Part shown: positions 5,590 through 12,371 of the stretch, one piece after another
Layout: each line of letters starts with the position of its first letter
Position numbering within the stretch: position 1 is the stretch's first letter
Assembly (NCBI GenBank): GCA_047459075.1
Contig: VSCH01000060.1
Location: 1-17,160, forward strand
Length of the DNA stretch: 17,160 bases
Origin: ZC4RG19 sp017577565
Lineage (GTDB): Bacteria; Actinomycetota; Acidimicrobiia; Acidimicrobiales; VFJN01
Direction of reading: 5' to 3'
The notes under the pieces: model-generated
Told to the model about the DNA's origin: nothing
Database searches by the model: none
What the model saw: the letters and a program-made list of their open reading frames with translations, nothing else
Position numbers and translations under genes: made by a program

Positions 5590-7725
5590 ATGGGACGAGG
5601 ACGACGCTTCGTGGCCGCCGTGGCGGCCGCCGCGCTGGCGGCGGCCGGCGCGTGCAGCGACGACGCCGGTGGCGGCGACGCGCTCGCCGTCGAGGCCGTC
5701 TCCACCCGGCCCGAGATGGTGACCGGCGGCGACGTGCTCGTGCGGGTCTCGGGCCTGGAGGAGGGCGACGAGTTGCGGGTCACCGTCGACGGCGAGGACG
5801 TCACCGACGCCTTCACCGTGGAGGGCGGCACGGCGACCGGCCTGGTCACCGGCCTGCCCGAGGGCCCGGCGACGATCGAGGCCGAGGCCGGTGGCGCCTC
5901 CGGCCGGCTGGAGGTGGAGAACCACCCGGGCACCGGGCCGGTCTTCTCCGGTCCCCACCAGGAGCCGTTCGCCTGCACGACCGAGGAGCACGGGCTCGGC
6001 GCCCCCACCGACGACGACTGCAGCGCGCCGACGGTCGTGCGCTGGTCGTACGTGAACCAGGCGGGCGAGATCGTGGCGCTGGAGGACCCGACGTCCCCGC
6101 CGGCCGACGTGGCCACCACCGCGCTCGACGGCGAGGAGGTGCCGCTCATCGTGCGCACCGAGTCGGGGACGATCGACCGCGGCGTCTACTGGATCCACGT
6201 CGTCGACCCGGCGCCGGGCGAGGAGCGGTGGGACCCGTCGCGCTGGAACGGCACGCTCGTCCACCGCTTCGGCGGCGGGTGCGGCACGACCTACAGCCAG
6301 GGCGCGTCGCTGGGGCTGACGGGCGGCGCCGCCGGTCCGGGGGCGGACGTCGAGCTGCTGCGCCGCGGCTACGCGCTGGCCACCAACACGTTCAACACGT
6401 TCCAGGTCGCCTGCAACGACGTGCTGTCGGCCGAGGCGCTGATGATGACCCGCGAGCGCTTCGTCGAGGCCTACGGCGAGCCTCGCCACGTCGTCGGCGA
6501 GGGCGGCTCGGGCGGCGCCATCCAGCAGTACCTCATCGCCCAGAACTACCCGGGCCTGCTGGACGCGGTCGTGGCGTCGGTGCCGTTCCCCGACCACCTC
6601 TCCATCGCGCCCGGCGTCACCGACTGCGGGCTGCTGGAGAACTGGTACGCCACCCGGGGCGCCGACTGGACCCCCGAGCAGCGGCAGGCCGTCAACGGGC
6701 ACGGCTCGCCGGCCACCTGCGCCGCCTGGGTGGCGAGCTTCCTGGCCGCCATCGACCCGACGACGGGGTGCTCGCTGCCCGAGGACCAGGTCTACGACCC
6801 GGAGACCAACCCCGAGGGCGCCCGCTGCACGCTGCAGGACAGCAACGTCAACCTGCTCGGCACCGACCCCGACACCGGCTTCGCGATCCGGCCGCTCGAC
6901 AACGTCGGCGTGCAGTACGGGCTGCAGGCGTTGCAGGACGGGGTCATCACCGTCGACCAGTTCCTCGACCTCAACGCGACCATCGGCGGCTACGACGTCG
7001 ACGGCCGCATCGTCCCCGAGCGCCACCGGGCCGAGCCCGAGCACCTCGAGCGCGTCTACGCCACCGGGCGCGTCAACACGGGGGGCGGCGACCTGACCCG
7101 CATCCCCGTCTTCACCCTCGACGTCTTCACGGACCCGACCGGCGACATCCACGACCGGTTCCGGGCCTTCCAGCTGCTGGAGCGCACCCGCCTGGAGGAC
7201 GGCCGCCGGTCACCCAACCAGGTGCTGTGGACGATCCCCGGCGACGGCGGGCTGCTGGCGTCGGTGCTGGGCGACGCCGCCGGCGACGTCCGGCCGGCGA
7301 TGATCGAGGCCGCCGTCGAGTGGCTCGACGCCCTCGACGAGCGGGGCGTCCCGGCCGAGGAGCGGACCGCCGAGGACCTGGAGGCGACCCGCCCGCCGTC
7401 GGCCGTCGACGTGTGCATCACGCCCGACGGCCAGCGCCACGAGGGCGGTGACGAGCTCTACGAGCCGGGTCACCCCTGCGCCGAGGCCTACCCGCTGTCG
7501 GGCGACCCCCGCACCGCGGCGGGCCAGCCGATCGGCTCGCTGGTCGGCAAGTGCGAGCTGGTCGAGCCCGACCCCGACGCCTACGGGGTGCCGTTCACCG
7601 AGGAGCAGGCGGCGCGGCTGGCCGAGGTCTTCCCCGAGGGCGTGTGCGACTGGTCGCAGCCCGGCGTCGGGCAGACCGAGCTGGCCGGCACCTGGCTCGA
7701 CTACTCCGACGGCCCGCCGGCGTGA
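5590..7725 (+). CDS. Secreted lipoprotein, DUF6351-type alpha/beta-hydrolase-like protein
   Basis: 711 residues from the ATG at 5590, which follows a GGAGG-rich stretch (5576-5585); an upstream GTG at 5569 would overlap that site. The N-terminus has RGRR, an Ala-rich hydrophobic core and LAAAGAC with Cys22, consistent with a lipobox. An Ig-like beta domain (about 33-112) precedes a large catalytic region. GEGGSGGA (303-310) is a nucleophile elbow with Ser307; a candidate histidine is His521 (DIHDRF). The long motif set (RFGGGCG 226-232, NTFNTF, QNYPGLLDAVV) fits the family annotated as DUF6351, which I recognise from memory. Such proteins are thought to be hydrolases of unknown substrate, and the many cysteines fit an exported protein. 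CAGAAT at 5551-5556 is a possible -10 box. It converges on the SDR gene with only 24 bases between. Substrate unknown. Confidence 0.82.
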   Translation: MGRGRRFVAAVAAAALAAAGACSDDAGGGDALAVEAVSTRPEMVTGGDVLVRVSGLEEGDELRVTVDGEDVTDAFTVEGGTATGLVTGLPEGPATIEAEAGGASGRLEVENHPGTGPVFSGPHQEPFACTTEEHGLGAPTDDDCSAPTVVRWSYVNQAGEIVALEDPTSPPADVATTALDGEEVPLIVRTESGTIDRGVYWIHVVDPAPGEERWDPSRWNGTLVHRFGGGCGTTYSQGASLGLTGGAAGPGADVELLRRGYALATNTFNTFQVACNDVLSAEALMMTRERFVEAYGEPRHVVGEGGSGGAIQQYLIAQNYPGLLDAVVASVPFPDHLSIAPGVTDCGLLENWYATRGADWTPEQRQAVNGHGSPATCAAWVASFLAAIDPTTGCSLPEDQVYDPETNPEGARCTLQDSNVNLLGTDPDTGFAIRPLDNVGVQYGLQALQDGVITVDQFLDLNATIGGYDVDGRIVPERHRAEPEHLERVYATGRVNTGGGDLTRIPVFTLDVFTDPTGDIHDRFRAFQLLERTRLEDGRRSPNQVLWTIPGDGGLLASVLGDAAGDVRPAMIEAAVEWLDALDERGVPAEERTAEDLEATRPPSAVDVCITPDGQRHEGGDELYEPGHPCAEAYPLSGDPRTAAGQPIGSLVGKCELVEPDPDAYGVPFTEEQAARLAEVFPEGVCDWSQPGVGQTELAGTWLDYSDGPPA

Positions 7726-7746
7726 GCCCGGCGCCCGGGGCCGGGC
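7726..7746. terminator. Short hairpin between convergent DUF6351 and SDR genes
   Basis: GCCCGGC (7726-7732) pairs with GCCGGGC (7740-7746) around a 7-base loop. It fills almost the whole 24-base gap between two convergent stop codons, so it could serve both genes. It has no T-tract. Confidence 0.45.
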
Positions 7747-7749
7747 CGG

Positions 7750-8781
7750 TCAGTCGCGCACGACCGCGGGCGAGTGCCGGAAGAAGTTCTCGACGTCGCG
7801 CTCGTAGCGGTAGCGGGGCTCGTCGCCGACCGTGCTGCGCAGGCGGGCGGACTCGGCGAACATCCGCACGGCGCCGGCCGAGGTGTAGCGGTACTCGAAG
7901 CCCTCGGCCTTGAGCTTGCGGTTGTCGACGCCCCGGCCGTAGGTGAGCAGGTCGATCAGCTCGGGGGGCAGGTCGACGCCGAGCCGGCCGAGCACCGCGC
8001 CCGCCAGGCCCCGGCCGACCGGCGGCAGCGGCCACGGCCGCTTGCCGCACAGCGCGATGACCTCGCTCCAGGGCAGCAGGCCGTCGCCGGCCACGTTGAA
8101 GGTGCCGTCGAGGTCGTGCTCGAGGACGAACAGCATCGCCCGCACGACGTCGGTCTCGTGGACGAACTGCAGCCGGGGGTCGTAGCCGAAGATGCAGGGG
8201 ACGAACGGGCGGCGCAGCAGCCGGGTGATCGGCGTGTCGATCTCCTCGCCGAGGACGTTCGAGAAGCGCAGCAGGCTGACCGACACGTGCGGGTTGTCGG
8301 CCGCGTAGTCCCGCACGTAGCCCTCGACCTCCATGACCGTCCGCTCGACGACGTGGCGGGGGAGGGCGGAGCGCCGGCTCGACTCGGTGAACCACACGGG
8401 GTCGGCGTGGTGCGAGCCGTAGACGAGGGTCGACGACTTCACCACGACGTTGCGCACCTTGCTCTCCGGCTGGCTCGCCGCGGCGAAGAGGTTCATCGTC
8501 CCGATGACGTTGACCTCGTGCATCTGCCGGCCGGTCATCTGCGTCGAGTCGACGACGAGGAACGCGTGCACGATCGTGTCGACCTGGGTGGCCCGCACGA
8601 TCCGGGACAGCAGCGAGTAGCTCTCGTCGGTGCGGACGTACTCGGTGCGCTCCAGCTCGACCGTCGGCTCCCGGGTGTCGAGGCCGACGACGACGTCGAC
8701 GTCCGGGCGCTTCTCGATGGCCTGGGCGAGGCGGCCGCCCCAGAACGACCCGAGACCGGTGACGAGGACGCGCTTGCCCAT
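7750..8781 (-). CDS. Atypical extended SDR (NAD-dependent epimerase/dehydratase family), similar to mycobacterial Rv0501/GalE2
   Basis: 343 residues. An N-terminal Rossmann fold binds the dinucleotide: VLVTGLGSFWGG (5-16) is a GxGxxxG-like loop, and Asp35 ends the second strand. KSSTLVYG (115-122) marks the usual active-site strand, but the YxxxK pair expected about 20 residues later is replaced by LPRHVVERTVME (140-151), so classical SDR catalysis is doubtful. The C-terminal part (LRFSNVLG, FVHETDVVRAM, GTFNVAGDG) is typical of nucleotide-sugar epimerase-like proteins. The gene start overlaps the stop of the upstream acyltransferase (TGATG), so the two are translationally coupled. In mycobacteria I recall the same pairing (Rv0501 galE2 with acyltransferase Rv0502), with the Tyr/Lys also missing there. 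A role with the acyltransferase in lipid or envelope chemistry is inference. Confidence 0.86.
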   Translation of the reverse strand: MGKRVLVTGLGSFWGGRLAQAIEKRPDVDVVVGLDTREPTVELERTEYVRTDESYSLLSRIVRATQVDTIVHAFLVVDSTQMTGRQMHEVNVIGTMNLFAAASQPESKVRNVVVKSSTLVYGSHHADPVWFTESSRRSALPRHVVERTVMEVEGYVRDYAADNPHVSVSLLRFSNVLGEEIDTPITRLLRRPFVPCIFGYDPRLQFVHETDVVRAMLFVLEHDLDGTFNVAGDGLLPWSEVIALCGKRPWPLPPVGRGLAGAVLGRLGVDLPPELIDLLTYGRGVDNRKLKAEGFEYRYTSAGAVRMFAESARLRSTVGDEPRYRYERDVENFFRHSPAVVRD

Positions 8782-9743
8782 CAGCCGAAGATCACCGACC
8801 GGCGCCGGCGCAGCATGTCGTAGAGCTCCTCCTGGATGGCGTTCCGGATGGCCTCGGAGGTGTCCATGATCTTGCTGCGCGAGTAGCGGGGCTGGTCGGG
8901 CGGCACGTCGAGGTGGATGGGGTCGAGCACCCGGATGCGCATCTTGGCCGGGAACGGGACGAGGGCGGCCACCGGCCCGAGCAGCATGTTGGCGGTGATC
9001 GGCACGTAGGGCAGGCCGAGCAGCCGGGCCAGCGTCGGCAGCTTGGCGACGATCGGCATGGTCTCCTCGCTGCCGATGACGGCGAGGGGGATGATCGGGA
9101 CGCCGGCCCGCATGGCGATCTGCACGAACCCGCCCCGGCCGAACCGGCGCAGCTTGTAGCGCTCCGACCAGTGCTTGCCCGGGCCCCGGGCGCCCTCGGG
9201 GAAGACGACGACGAGGTGCCCCTGCTCGCGCAGGAGCCGGTAGGCGTTGTCGGGGTGGGCCTGGACGCCGCCCAGGCGCGACCAGCCGACGTTGACCAGC
9301 GGGATGCGCTTGAACATCTCGTCGCCCAGCCCGTAGACGGGGCGCCCGAGGTCGCGCTCGATCCCGTGCATGATCGAGGGGGCGTCGAGCGGGATGGCCC
9401 CGGCGTGGTTGGCGACGAGCAGCGCGCCGCCGGTGCGGGGGAGCTTCTCGAAGCCCTCCCACTCGACCCGCAGCCAGCGCTCGTAGATCGGCTCGTAGAG
9501 CACGGCCAGCAGGTCGCGCATGTGCTGCGACCGGCCCCACTCGTCGACGTCCGACAAGCGCTCGGCGTCGACCGTGCCCGCCGCGGCACCGGCCTCCGCA
9601 CCCGCGGCGTCGGTCCCGTCGGGCTCCCGGTCGTCGGCCGTGGCCGGGCCGGTCACCTCCCGGGCCGAGGCGTCGCCCGCGCCGTCGATGGCGACCAGCG
9701 CCGGACGACGACGCCGTCCACCGGGGGACCCCTGAGCCGCCAT
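8781..9743 (-). CDS. PlsC-like 1-acyl-glycerol-phosphate acyltransferase family (LPLAT) protein
   Basis: 320 residues from the ATG at 9743. I chose this start because on the minus strand TACCAT is followed by exactly 7 bases and this ATG (leaderless type); the alternative ATG at 9752 would lie inside that -10 box. Residues 1 to about 65 are Gly/Ala/Asp-rich and probably disordered. The acyltransferase core has LLVANHAGAIPLD (108-120), where the catalytic His113 is followed by six residues and Asp120 instead of the usual HxxxxD, then VFPEGARGPGK (180-190), the substrate-binding motif. A hydrophobic segment (GLPYVPITANMLLGPVAALV) may touch the membrane. The family transfers fatty acyl groups from CoA or ACP to a lipid acceptor. 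It is the first gene of a two-gene operon with the SDR and resembles mycobacterial Rv0502. Acceptor unknown. Confidence 0.87.
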   Translation of the reverse strand: MAAQGSPGGRRRRPALVAIDGAGDASAREVTGPATADDREPDGTDAAGAEAGAAAGTVDAERLSDVDEWGRSQHMRDLLAVLYEPIYERWLRVEWEGFEKLPRTGGALLVANHAGAIPLDAPSIMHGIERDLGRPVYGLGDEMFKRIPLVNVGWSRLGGVQAHPDNAYRLLREQGHLVVVFPEGARGPGKHWSERYKLRRFGRGGFVQIAMRAGVPIIPLAVIGSEETMPIVAKLPTLARLLGLPYVPITANMLLGPVAALVPFPAKMRIRVLDPIHLDVPPDQPRYSRSKIMDTSEAIRNAIQEELYDMLRRRRSVIFG

Positions 9744-9750
9744 GGCTCGC

Positions 9751-9756
9751 ATGGTA
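9751..9756 (-). promoter_or_regulatory. -10 box (TACCAT) of the acyltransferase-SDR operon
   Basis: On the minus strand TACCAT fits TANNNT exactly and is followed by GCGAGCC (7 bases) and ATG at 9743. This spacing implies a leaderless mRNA and decides the start codon over the ATG at 9752, which overlaps the box. Confidence 0.5.
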
Positions 9757-9835
9757 CGCCCGCGCGCCCCGGGCCGCGTCGGCGGCGGGCGCCGCCGGGC
9801 ATGGCTGTCACAGGCGGCAGCGATGATGGCCCGCG

Positions 9836-10141
9836 ATGGAGCCGACGTCCCTGCGCTTCGCCCGCCTCGCCCGCTCCCTCGCCGAGGCCGCCCGGGCCCA
9901 GGGTCTGCGCGCCCCCACGTTCCGCAGCCCGCCCCGCATCCCCGACGTGTCCCGGTCGATCGTGCGGCGCGGGCCGGCGCCGACCGTGGCGGTGGCCATC
10001 CGGGGGCGGCCGTGGGCCGCCGTCGTGGCCGACATGGTCGAGGGCGTCGTCGCGGCCAACCGCCTCACCGGCGTGCGGGCGGATCGGGTGCGGTCCCGCC
10101 TGTGGGAGGTGGCCGGCGAGGTCACCGAGCTGGCGGCGTGA
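9836..10141 (+). CDS. Small basic protein, unrecognised
   Basis: 101 residues, strongly Arg-rich, with almost every codon ending in G or C, so I believe it is a real gene. An N-terminal amphipathic helix (LRFARLARSLAEAARAQGL, 6-24) and an Arg/Pro-rich stretch (TFRSPPRIPDVSRSI) are followed by a beta strand (TVAVAIRGRPW, 50-60) and two helices (ADMVEGVVAANRL and SRLWEVAGEVTELAA). There is no signal peptide or membrane segment. The likely transcript start is close to the ATG: GATGAT (9822-9827) lies 8 bases upstream. A GTCACAGGCGG element sits at 9807-9817 between this gene and the divergent acyltransferase operon. It may be a conserved actinobacterial protein of unknown function; I do not recognise it. 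Confidence 0.62.
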   Translation: MEPTSLRFARLARSLAEAARAQGLRAPTFRSPPRIPDVSRSIVRRGPAPTVAVAIRGRPWAAVVADMVEGVVAANRLTGVRADRVRSRLWEVAGEVTELAA

Positions 10142-10173
10142 CCGCAGGTGGCGGGGGCGCGGCGGCACGGCGG

Positions 10174-10179
10174 TACGCT
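10174..10179 (+). promoter_or_regulatory. -10 box (TACGCT) of a leaderless small gene
   Basis: TACGCT matches TANNNT and is followed by GCCGCG (6 bases) and GTG at 10186, the spacing expected for a leaderless mRNA. No Shine-Dalgarno is present, which supports that GTG as the start. Confidence 0.45.
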
Positions 10180-10185
10180 GCCGCG

Positions 10186-10518
10186 GTGCGTTCGACGCGC
10201 GTCCTGGTCGAGCGGGTCACCGCCGGCGTCGTCGGCGGCCCCCGCGACGGCGCCGAGCTGTCGTGGGGCGCCGACGAGCTCACCTACGCCGACGTGTTCG
10301 TCGTCGTGCGCGAGGGCGAGGCGGGGCCCGGGCCCAACGACTGGGAGGTGACGGTCCAGACGGCGCGCGCCCAGCGCCTGTCGCCCGGCGAGCACCTGCT
10401 GCGGCTCGAGGCCGTCGACGGGTCGGTGCTCACCGGGCGGGCGGTGGTGCGGTTCAGCGACGGCGTCCGCCACCTGTTCCGCGGCGACGGCGCCCTCGAG
10501 GGCTACGACCAGCTCTAG
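10186..10518 (+). CDS. Small unrecognised protein (probable beta-rich)
   Basis: 110 residues from the GTG at 10186, selected because a TACGCT -10 box lies 6 bases before it. The sequence alternates short strands (STRVLVERVTAGVV, DVFVVVREG, DWEVTVQTARA, EHLLRLEAVDG, GRAVVRFSDG), suggesting a small beta-sandwich or barrel. It is acidic overall, with no signal peptide, metal motif or membrane segment. Codon use matches neighbours. Its TAG stop shares the four bases CTAG (10515-10518) with the stop of the convergent 59-residue gene. It lies 44 bases after the previous small gene in the same direction but has its own promoter signal. No family recognised. Confidence 0.6.
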   Translation: MRSTRVLVERVTAGVVGGPRDGAELSWGADELTYADVFVVVREGEAGPGPNDWEVTVQTARAQRLSPGEHLLRLEAVDGSVLTGRAVVRFSDGVRHLFRGDGALEGYDQL

Positions 10519-10694
10519 GTGGCGACGCCGCCCAGCTGGTGCTGGATCGCCTGGAGGCGGTCCCGGCGCTCCCGGAGCTCGCGCTTGTAGCCGGCGTTGT
10601 CGGTGTTGGCGATCTCGTAGCTGAGGTCGCGCAGCGTCGCGTCGACGACCTCCCGCAGCAGGTCCGCGTCCTCGTCGGTCAGCGTGAGGTCCAT
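10515..10694 (-). CDS. Small helical protein of 59 residues, unrecognised
   Basis: The ATG at 10694 is preceded on the minus strand by GAGAGGAG and 4 bases, a good ribosome site, which decides this start over the longer reading frame that runs up to the tRNA. The protein begins MDLTLTDEDADLL and is nearly all helix: a regular pattern (LLREVVDATLRDLSYEI, then KRELRERRDRLQAIQHQL) suggests a helical hairpin. It is charged and cytoplasmic. Short proteins of this appearance are common in actinobacteria and proteobacteria as conserved hypothetical proteins; no function is known to me. Its stop codon overlaps the stop of the plus-strand gene by four bases. Confidence 0.65.
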   Translation of the reverse strand: MDLTLTDEDADLLREVVDATLRDLSYEIANTDNAGYKRELRERRDRLQAIQHQLGGVAT

Positions 10695-10766
10695 CGTGCT
10701 CCTCTCGGCGTCATCCGTCCCTGCGGGTCTCATACCCCGGAGCGCGCCCCGTCGTACGGGGTCCCG

Positions 10767-10772
10767 TAGCAT
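10767..10772 (+). promoter_or_regulatory. -10 box (TAGCAT) of the tRNA-Leu gene
   Basis: TAGCAT fits TANNNT and ends 12 bases before the first tRNA base, leaving a short 5' leader for RNase P. I see no convincing -35 box at 17 bases. Confidence 0.45.
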
Positions 10773-10784
10773 CCGGGTCGCCAC

Positions 10785-10868
10785 GCCCGGGTGGCGGAAC
10801 TGGCAGACGCGGAGGGCTTAAACCCCTCTGGCCGGAAGGTCGTGCGGGTTCGATCCCCGCCCCGGGCA
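10785..10868 (+). tRNA. tRNA-Leu (anticodon UAA)
   Basis: The full cloverleaf can be drawn. The acceptor GCCCGGG (10785-10791) pairs with CCCGGGC (10861-10867), with discriminator A at 10868. The anticodon stem GAGGG/CCCTC (10812-10816, 10824-10828) encloses the loop CTTAAAC, so the anticodon is TAA (10819-10821). The long variable arm with GGCC/GGTC pairing is typical of leucine tRNAs. The T arm is GCGGG-TTCGATC-CCCGC. The 3' CCA is not encoded (ACCG follows). It reads UUA, the rare leucine codon of GC-rich actinobacteria, and is the counterpart of Streptomyces bldA. Confidence 0.95.
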
Positions 10869-10915
10869 CCGGCACCGATCGGCCGGTCGGGTTCAGCCCA
10901 GTGCCTGGTCGACAG

Positions 10916-10948
10916 CCGTGCGGCGGTCGCAGGGCGACCGCCGCACGG
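10916..10948. terminator. 15-bp perfect hairpin after tRNA-Leu
   Basis: CCGTGCGGCGGTCGC (10916-10930) and GCGACCGCCGCACGG (10934-10948) pair perfectly around AGG. It starts 47 bases after the tRNA. No T-run follows. The most likely role is ending the tRNA transcript. Confidence 0.6.
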
Positions 10949-11100
10949 GCATCGAGCGTGTGGAGAGTGGGATCCGGACCGCGACCGTCGGACCGGCGGG
11001 CGCGGCGCGGCCGGTGGCCGGAGGGGAGCGCGCCACGGCGGGCACCGCGAGGTCCGTCTGCGGGTGGGGCACACCGAGACGACGTCCCAGGCCCGCGAGT

Positions 11101-11125
11101 TGTGACATGTGCCCGCCCCGTCACA
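11101..11125. promoter_or_regulatory. Dyad TGTGAC-N13-GTCACA upstream of the oxidoreductase gene
   Basis: TGTGAC (11101-11106) and GTCACA (11120-11125) form a perfect inverted repeat 60-85 bases before the start codon. The arms match the dyad before the first M15 gene. The spacing is about one helical turn longer than a CRP/GlxR site (TGTGA-N6-TCACA). A regulator site is plausible; its identity is unknown. Confidence 0.35.
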
Positions 11126-11185
11126 CGGCGGGGCCCGCCGGTGTCTCCGTGTCGACCACCACGGGACAACGAAGGAGAGACACCG

Positions 11186-12304
11186 ATGGCCCCGCACCGA
11201 GTGCTGGTCCTGGGCGCCGGCTACGCCGGCCTGGGAGCCGCGAAGCTGATCGCCCGGCGCAGCGACGCCGCCGTGACGATCGTCAACGAGCGCACCCACT
11301 TCCAGGAGCGGATGCGCAACCACCAGGTCGCCGCCGGGCGCACGCCGCGGGCACGGCCCCTGAGCGACCTCGTCGGACGGGATCGGATCGACCTCGTGGT
11401 CGACCGCGTCACCGGCATCGACCCCGTGGCGCGGCAGGTCGAGCTGGCCGGCCGCGCCGAGCCGCTCGGCTACGACACCCTCGTCTACGCCCTCGGCAGC
11501 CACGCCGACCTGGGCGCGGTGCCGGGCGCGGCCGAGCACGCCGTCCCGGTCGCCACCGTCGAGCACGCCGACCGCGTCCACGACCGGGCGCGGCAGGCGT
11601 CGTCGATCGCGGTCGTCGGCGGCGGGCTGACCGGCATCGAGACCGTGGCCGAGCTGGCCGAGGCCCACCCGGGCCGCACGGTCCACCTCGTCACCCGCGA
11701 CGCCCCCGGCGGGATGCTCGACGAGCGCGGCCGAGCCCACCTGGCCCGGACCTTCGACCGCCTCGGCATCGAGGTCCGCGCCGGCGCCGCGGTCAGCAAG
11801 GTCGGCCCGGACGGCCTGCTGCTGGACGACGGCGACCAGGTCGACGCCGACCTGGTCGTGTGGACCACCGGCTTCGCGGTGCCGCCGCTGGCCCGGGAGG
11901 CCGGGCTCGCCGTGGACGAGCGCGGCCGGATGCTCGTCGACGCGACGCTGCGCTCGACCTCGCACCCGGAGGTCTACGCCGTCGGCGACGCCGCGGCCGC
12001 CCGCGACGAGCGGGGTGAGGAGCTGCGCATGGGCTGCGGCCCCGGCGGCGTCGCCGCGGCGGTCGGCGGGCTCGCCGTCACCGACCGCCTCGCCGGCCGG
12101 GAGCCACGGCCGCTGCGGTACCACGACGCCGCCTGGCACGTCACCCTGGGTCGCCGGGACGGCATCGTCCAGCTCGGGCTCGACGACGGTGCCCGCGTCG
12201 TCACCGGCCGGGCGGCGGCCGCCGTCAAGGAGCAGGTCCTGCGCGGGGCCGTGTGGGCGCTGCGCCACCCCCGGGTCGGCGTGTTCGCCGCCTCCCGGTA
12301 CTGA
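11186..12304 (+). CDS. FAD-dependent pyridine nucleotide oxidoreductase, NDH-2-like
   Basis: 372 residues. The ATG at 11186 has AAGGAG eight bases upstream, the clearest ribosome site in the window. VLGAGYAGLGAAK (8-20) is the FAD-binding dinucleotide motif, followed by Glu35 in VNERTHFQ. VVGGGLTGIETV (143-154) is the second, NAD(P)H-binding, Rossmann motif. VYAVGDAAA near residue 267 is the second FAD contact of this fold. There is no CxxC redox pair, so it is not a disulfide reductase. The layout and length (a little shorter than classical 400-residue NDH-2) fit single-subunit NADH:quinone-type dehydrogenases or the related FAD oxidoreductases common in actinobacteria. Membrane association through the C-terminus is possible but not obvious. 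It appears to be monocistronic: a TGTGAC/GTCACA dyad lies upstream and a hairpin follows. The electron acceptor is not determinable from sequence. Confidence 0.85.
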   Translation: MAPHRVLVLGAGYAGLGAAKLIARRSDAAVTIVNERTHFQERMRNHQVAAGRTPRARPLSDLVGRDRIDLVVDRVTGIDPVARQVELAGRAEPLGYDTLVYALGSHADLGAVPGAAEHAVPVATVEHADRVHDRARQASSIAVVGGGLTGIETVAELAEAHPGRTVHLVTRDAPGGMLDERGRAHLARTFDRLGIEVRAGAAVSKVGPDGLLLDDGDQVDADLVVWTTGFAVPPLAREAGLAVDERGRMLVDATLRSTSHPEVYAVGDAAAARDERGEELRMGCGPGGVAAAVGGLAVTDRLAGREPRPLRYHDAAWHVTLGRRDGIVQLGLDDGARVVTGRAAAAVKEQVLRGAVWALRHPRVGVFAASRY

Positions 12305-12327
12305 CGATCAGCCGGGCGGCGGCGCGG

Positions 12328-12352
12328 GCCCGTGGCCGTGACGGCCACGGGC
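12328..12352. terminator. Hairpin after the oxidoreductase gene
   Basis: GCCCGTGGCCG (12328-12338) pairs perfectly with CGGCCACGGGC (12342-12352) around TGA. It lies 23 bases after the stop codon and just before the -10 box of the next gene, separating the two transcripts. Confidence 0.55.
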
Positions 12353-12358
12353 GCGTGC

Positions 12359-12364
12359 CACCAT
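12359..12364 (+). promoter_or_regulatory. -10 box (CACCAT) of the VOC-GH36 operon
   Basis: CACCAT is followed by 7 bases and the ATG at 12372, the same geometry as other leaderless starts here. The first base departs from TANNNT, so the box is weaker than those at 9751 and 17132. Confidence 0.35.
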
Positions 12365-12371
12365 CGGGGCG

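Larger units (their letters stand above)
10869..11185. other. Intergenic region of about 317 bases between tRNA-Leu and the oxidoreductase gene
   Basis: The stretch contains a strong hairpin at 10916-10948, a TGTGAC/GTCACA dyad at 11101-11125 and the ribosome site AAGGAG (11172-11177) of the next gene. Short open frames exist on both strands but none has a credible start with consistent codon use. Apart from these sites I see nothing that looks coding. Confidence 0.6.

Noticed and set aside
4024..7152. A minus-strand open frame of 1042 codons
   Set aside because: It is antisense to M15 paralog 3 and the DUF6351 gene, whose motifs and export signals are clear. Its composition (Gly/Arg/Val/Leu monotony) is that of the complement of GC-rich codons.
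10791..11105. A plus-strand open frame of 104 codons across the tRNA
   Set aside because: Its first part is the tRNA-Leu itself and the rest crosses the hairpin at 10916-10948.
10893..11108. A minus-strand frame of 71 codons in the region after the tRNA
   Set aside because: No ribosome site or -10 box, it crosses the hairpin and the composition is unlike neighbouring proteins.
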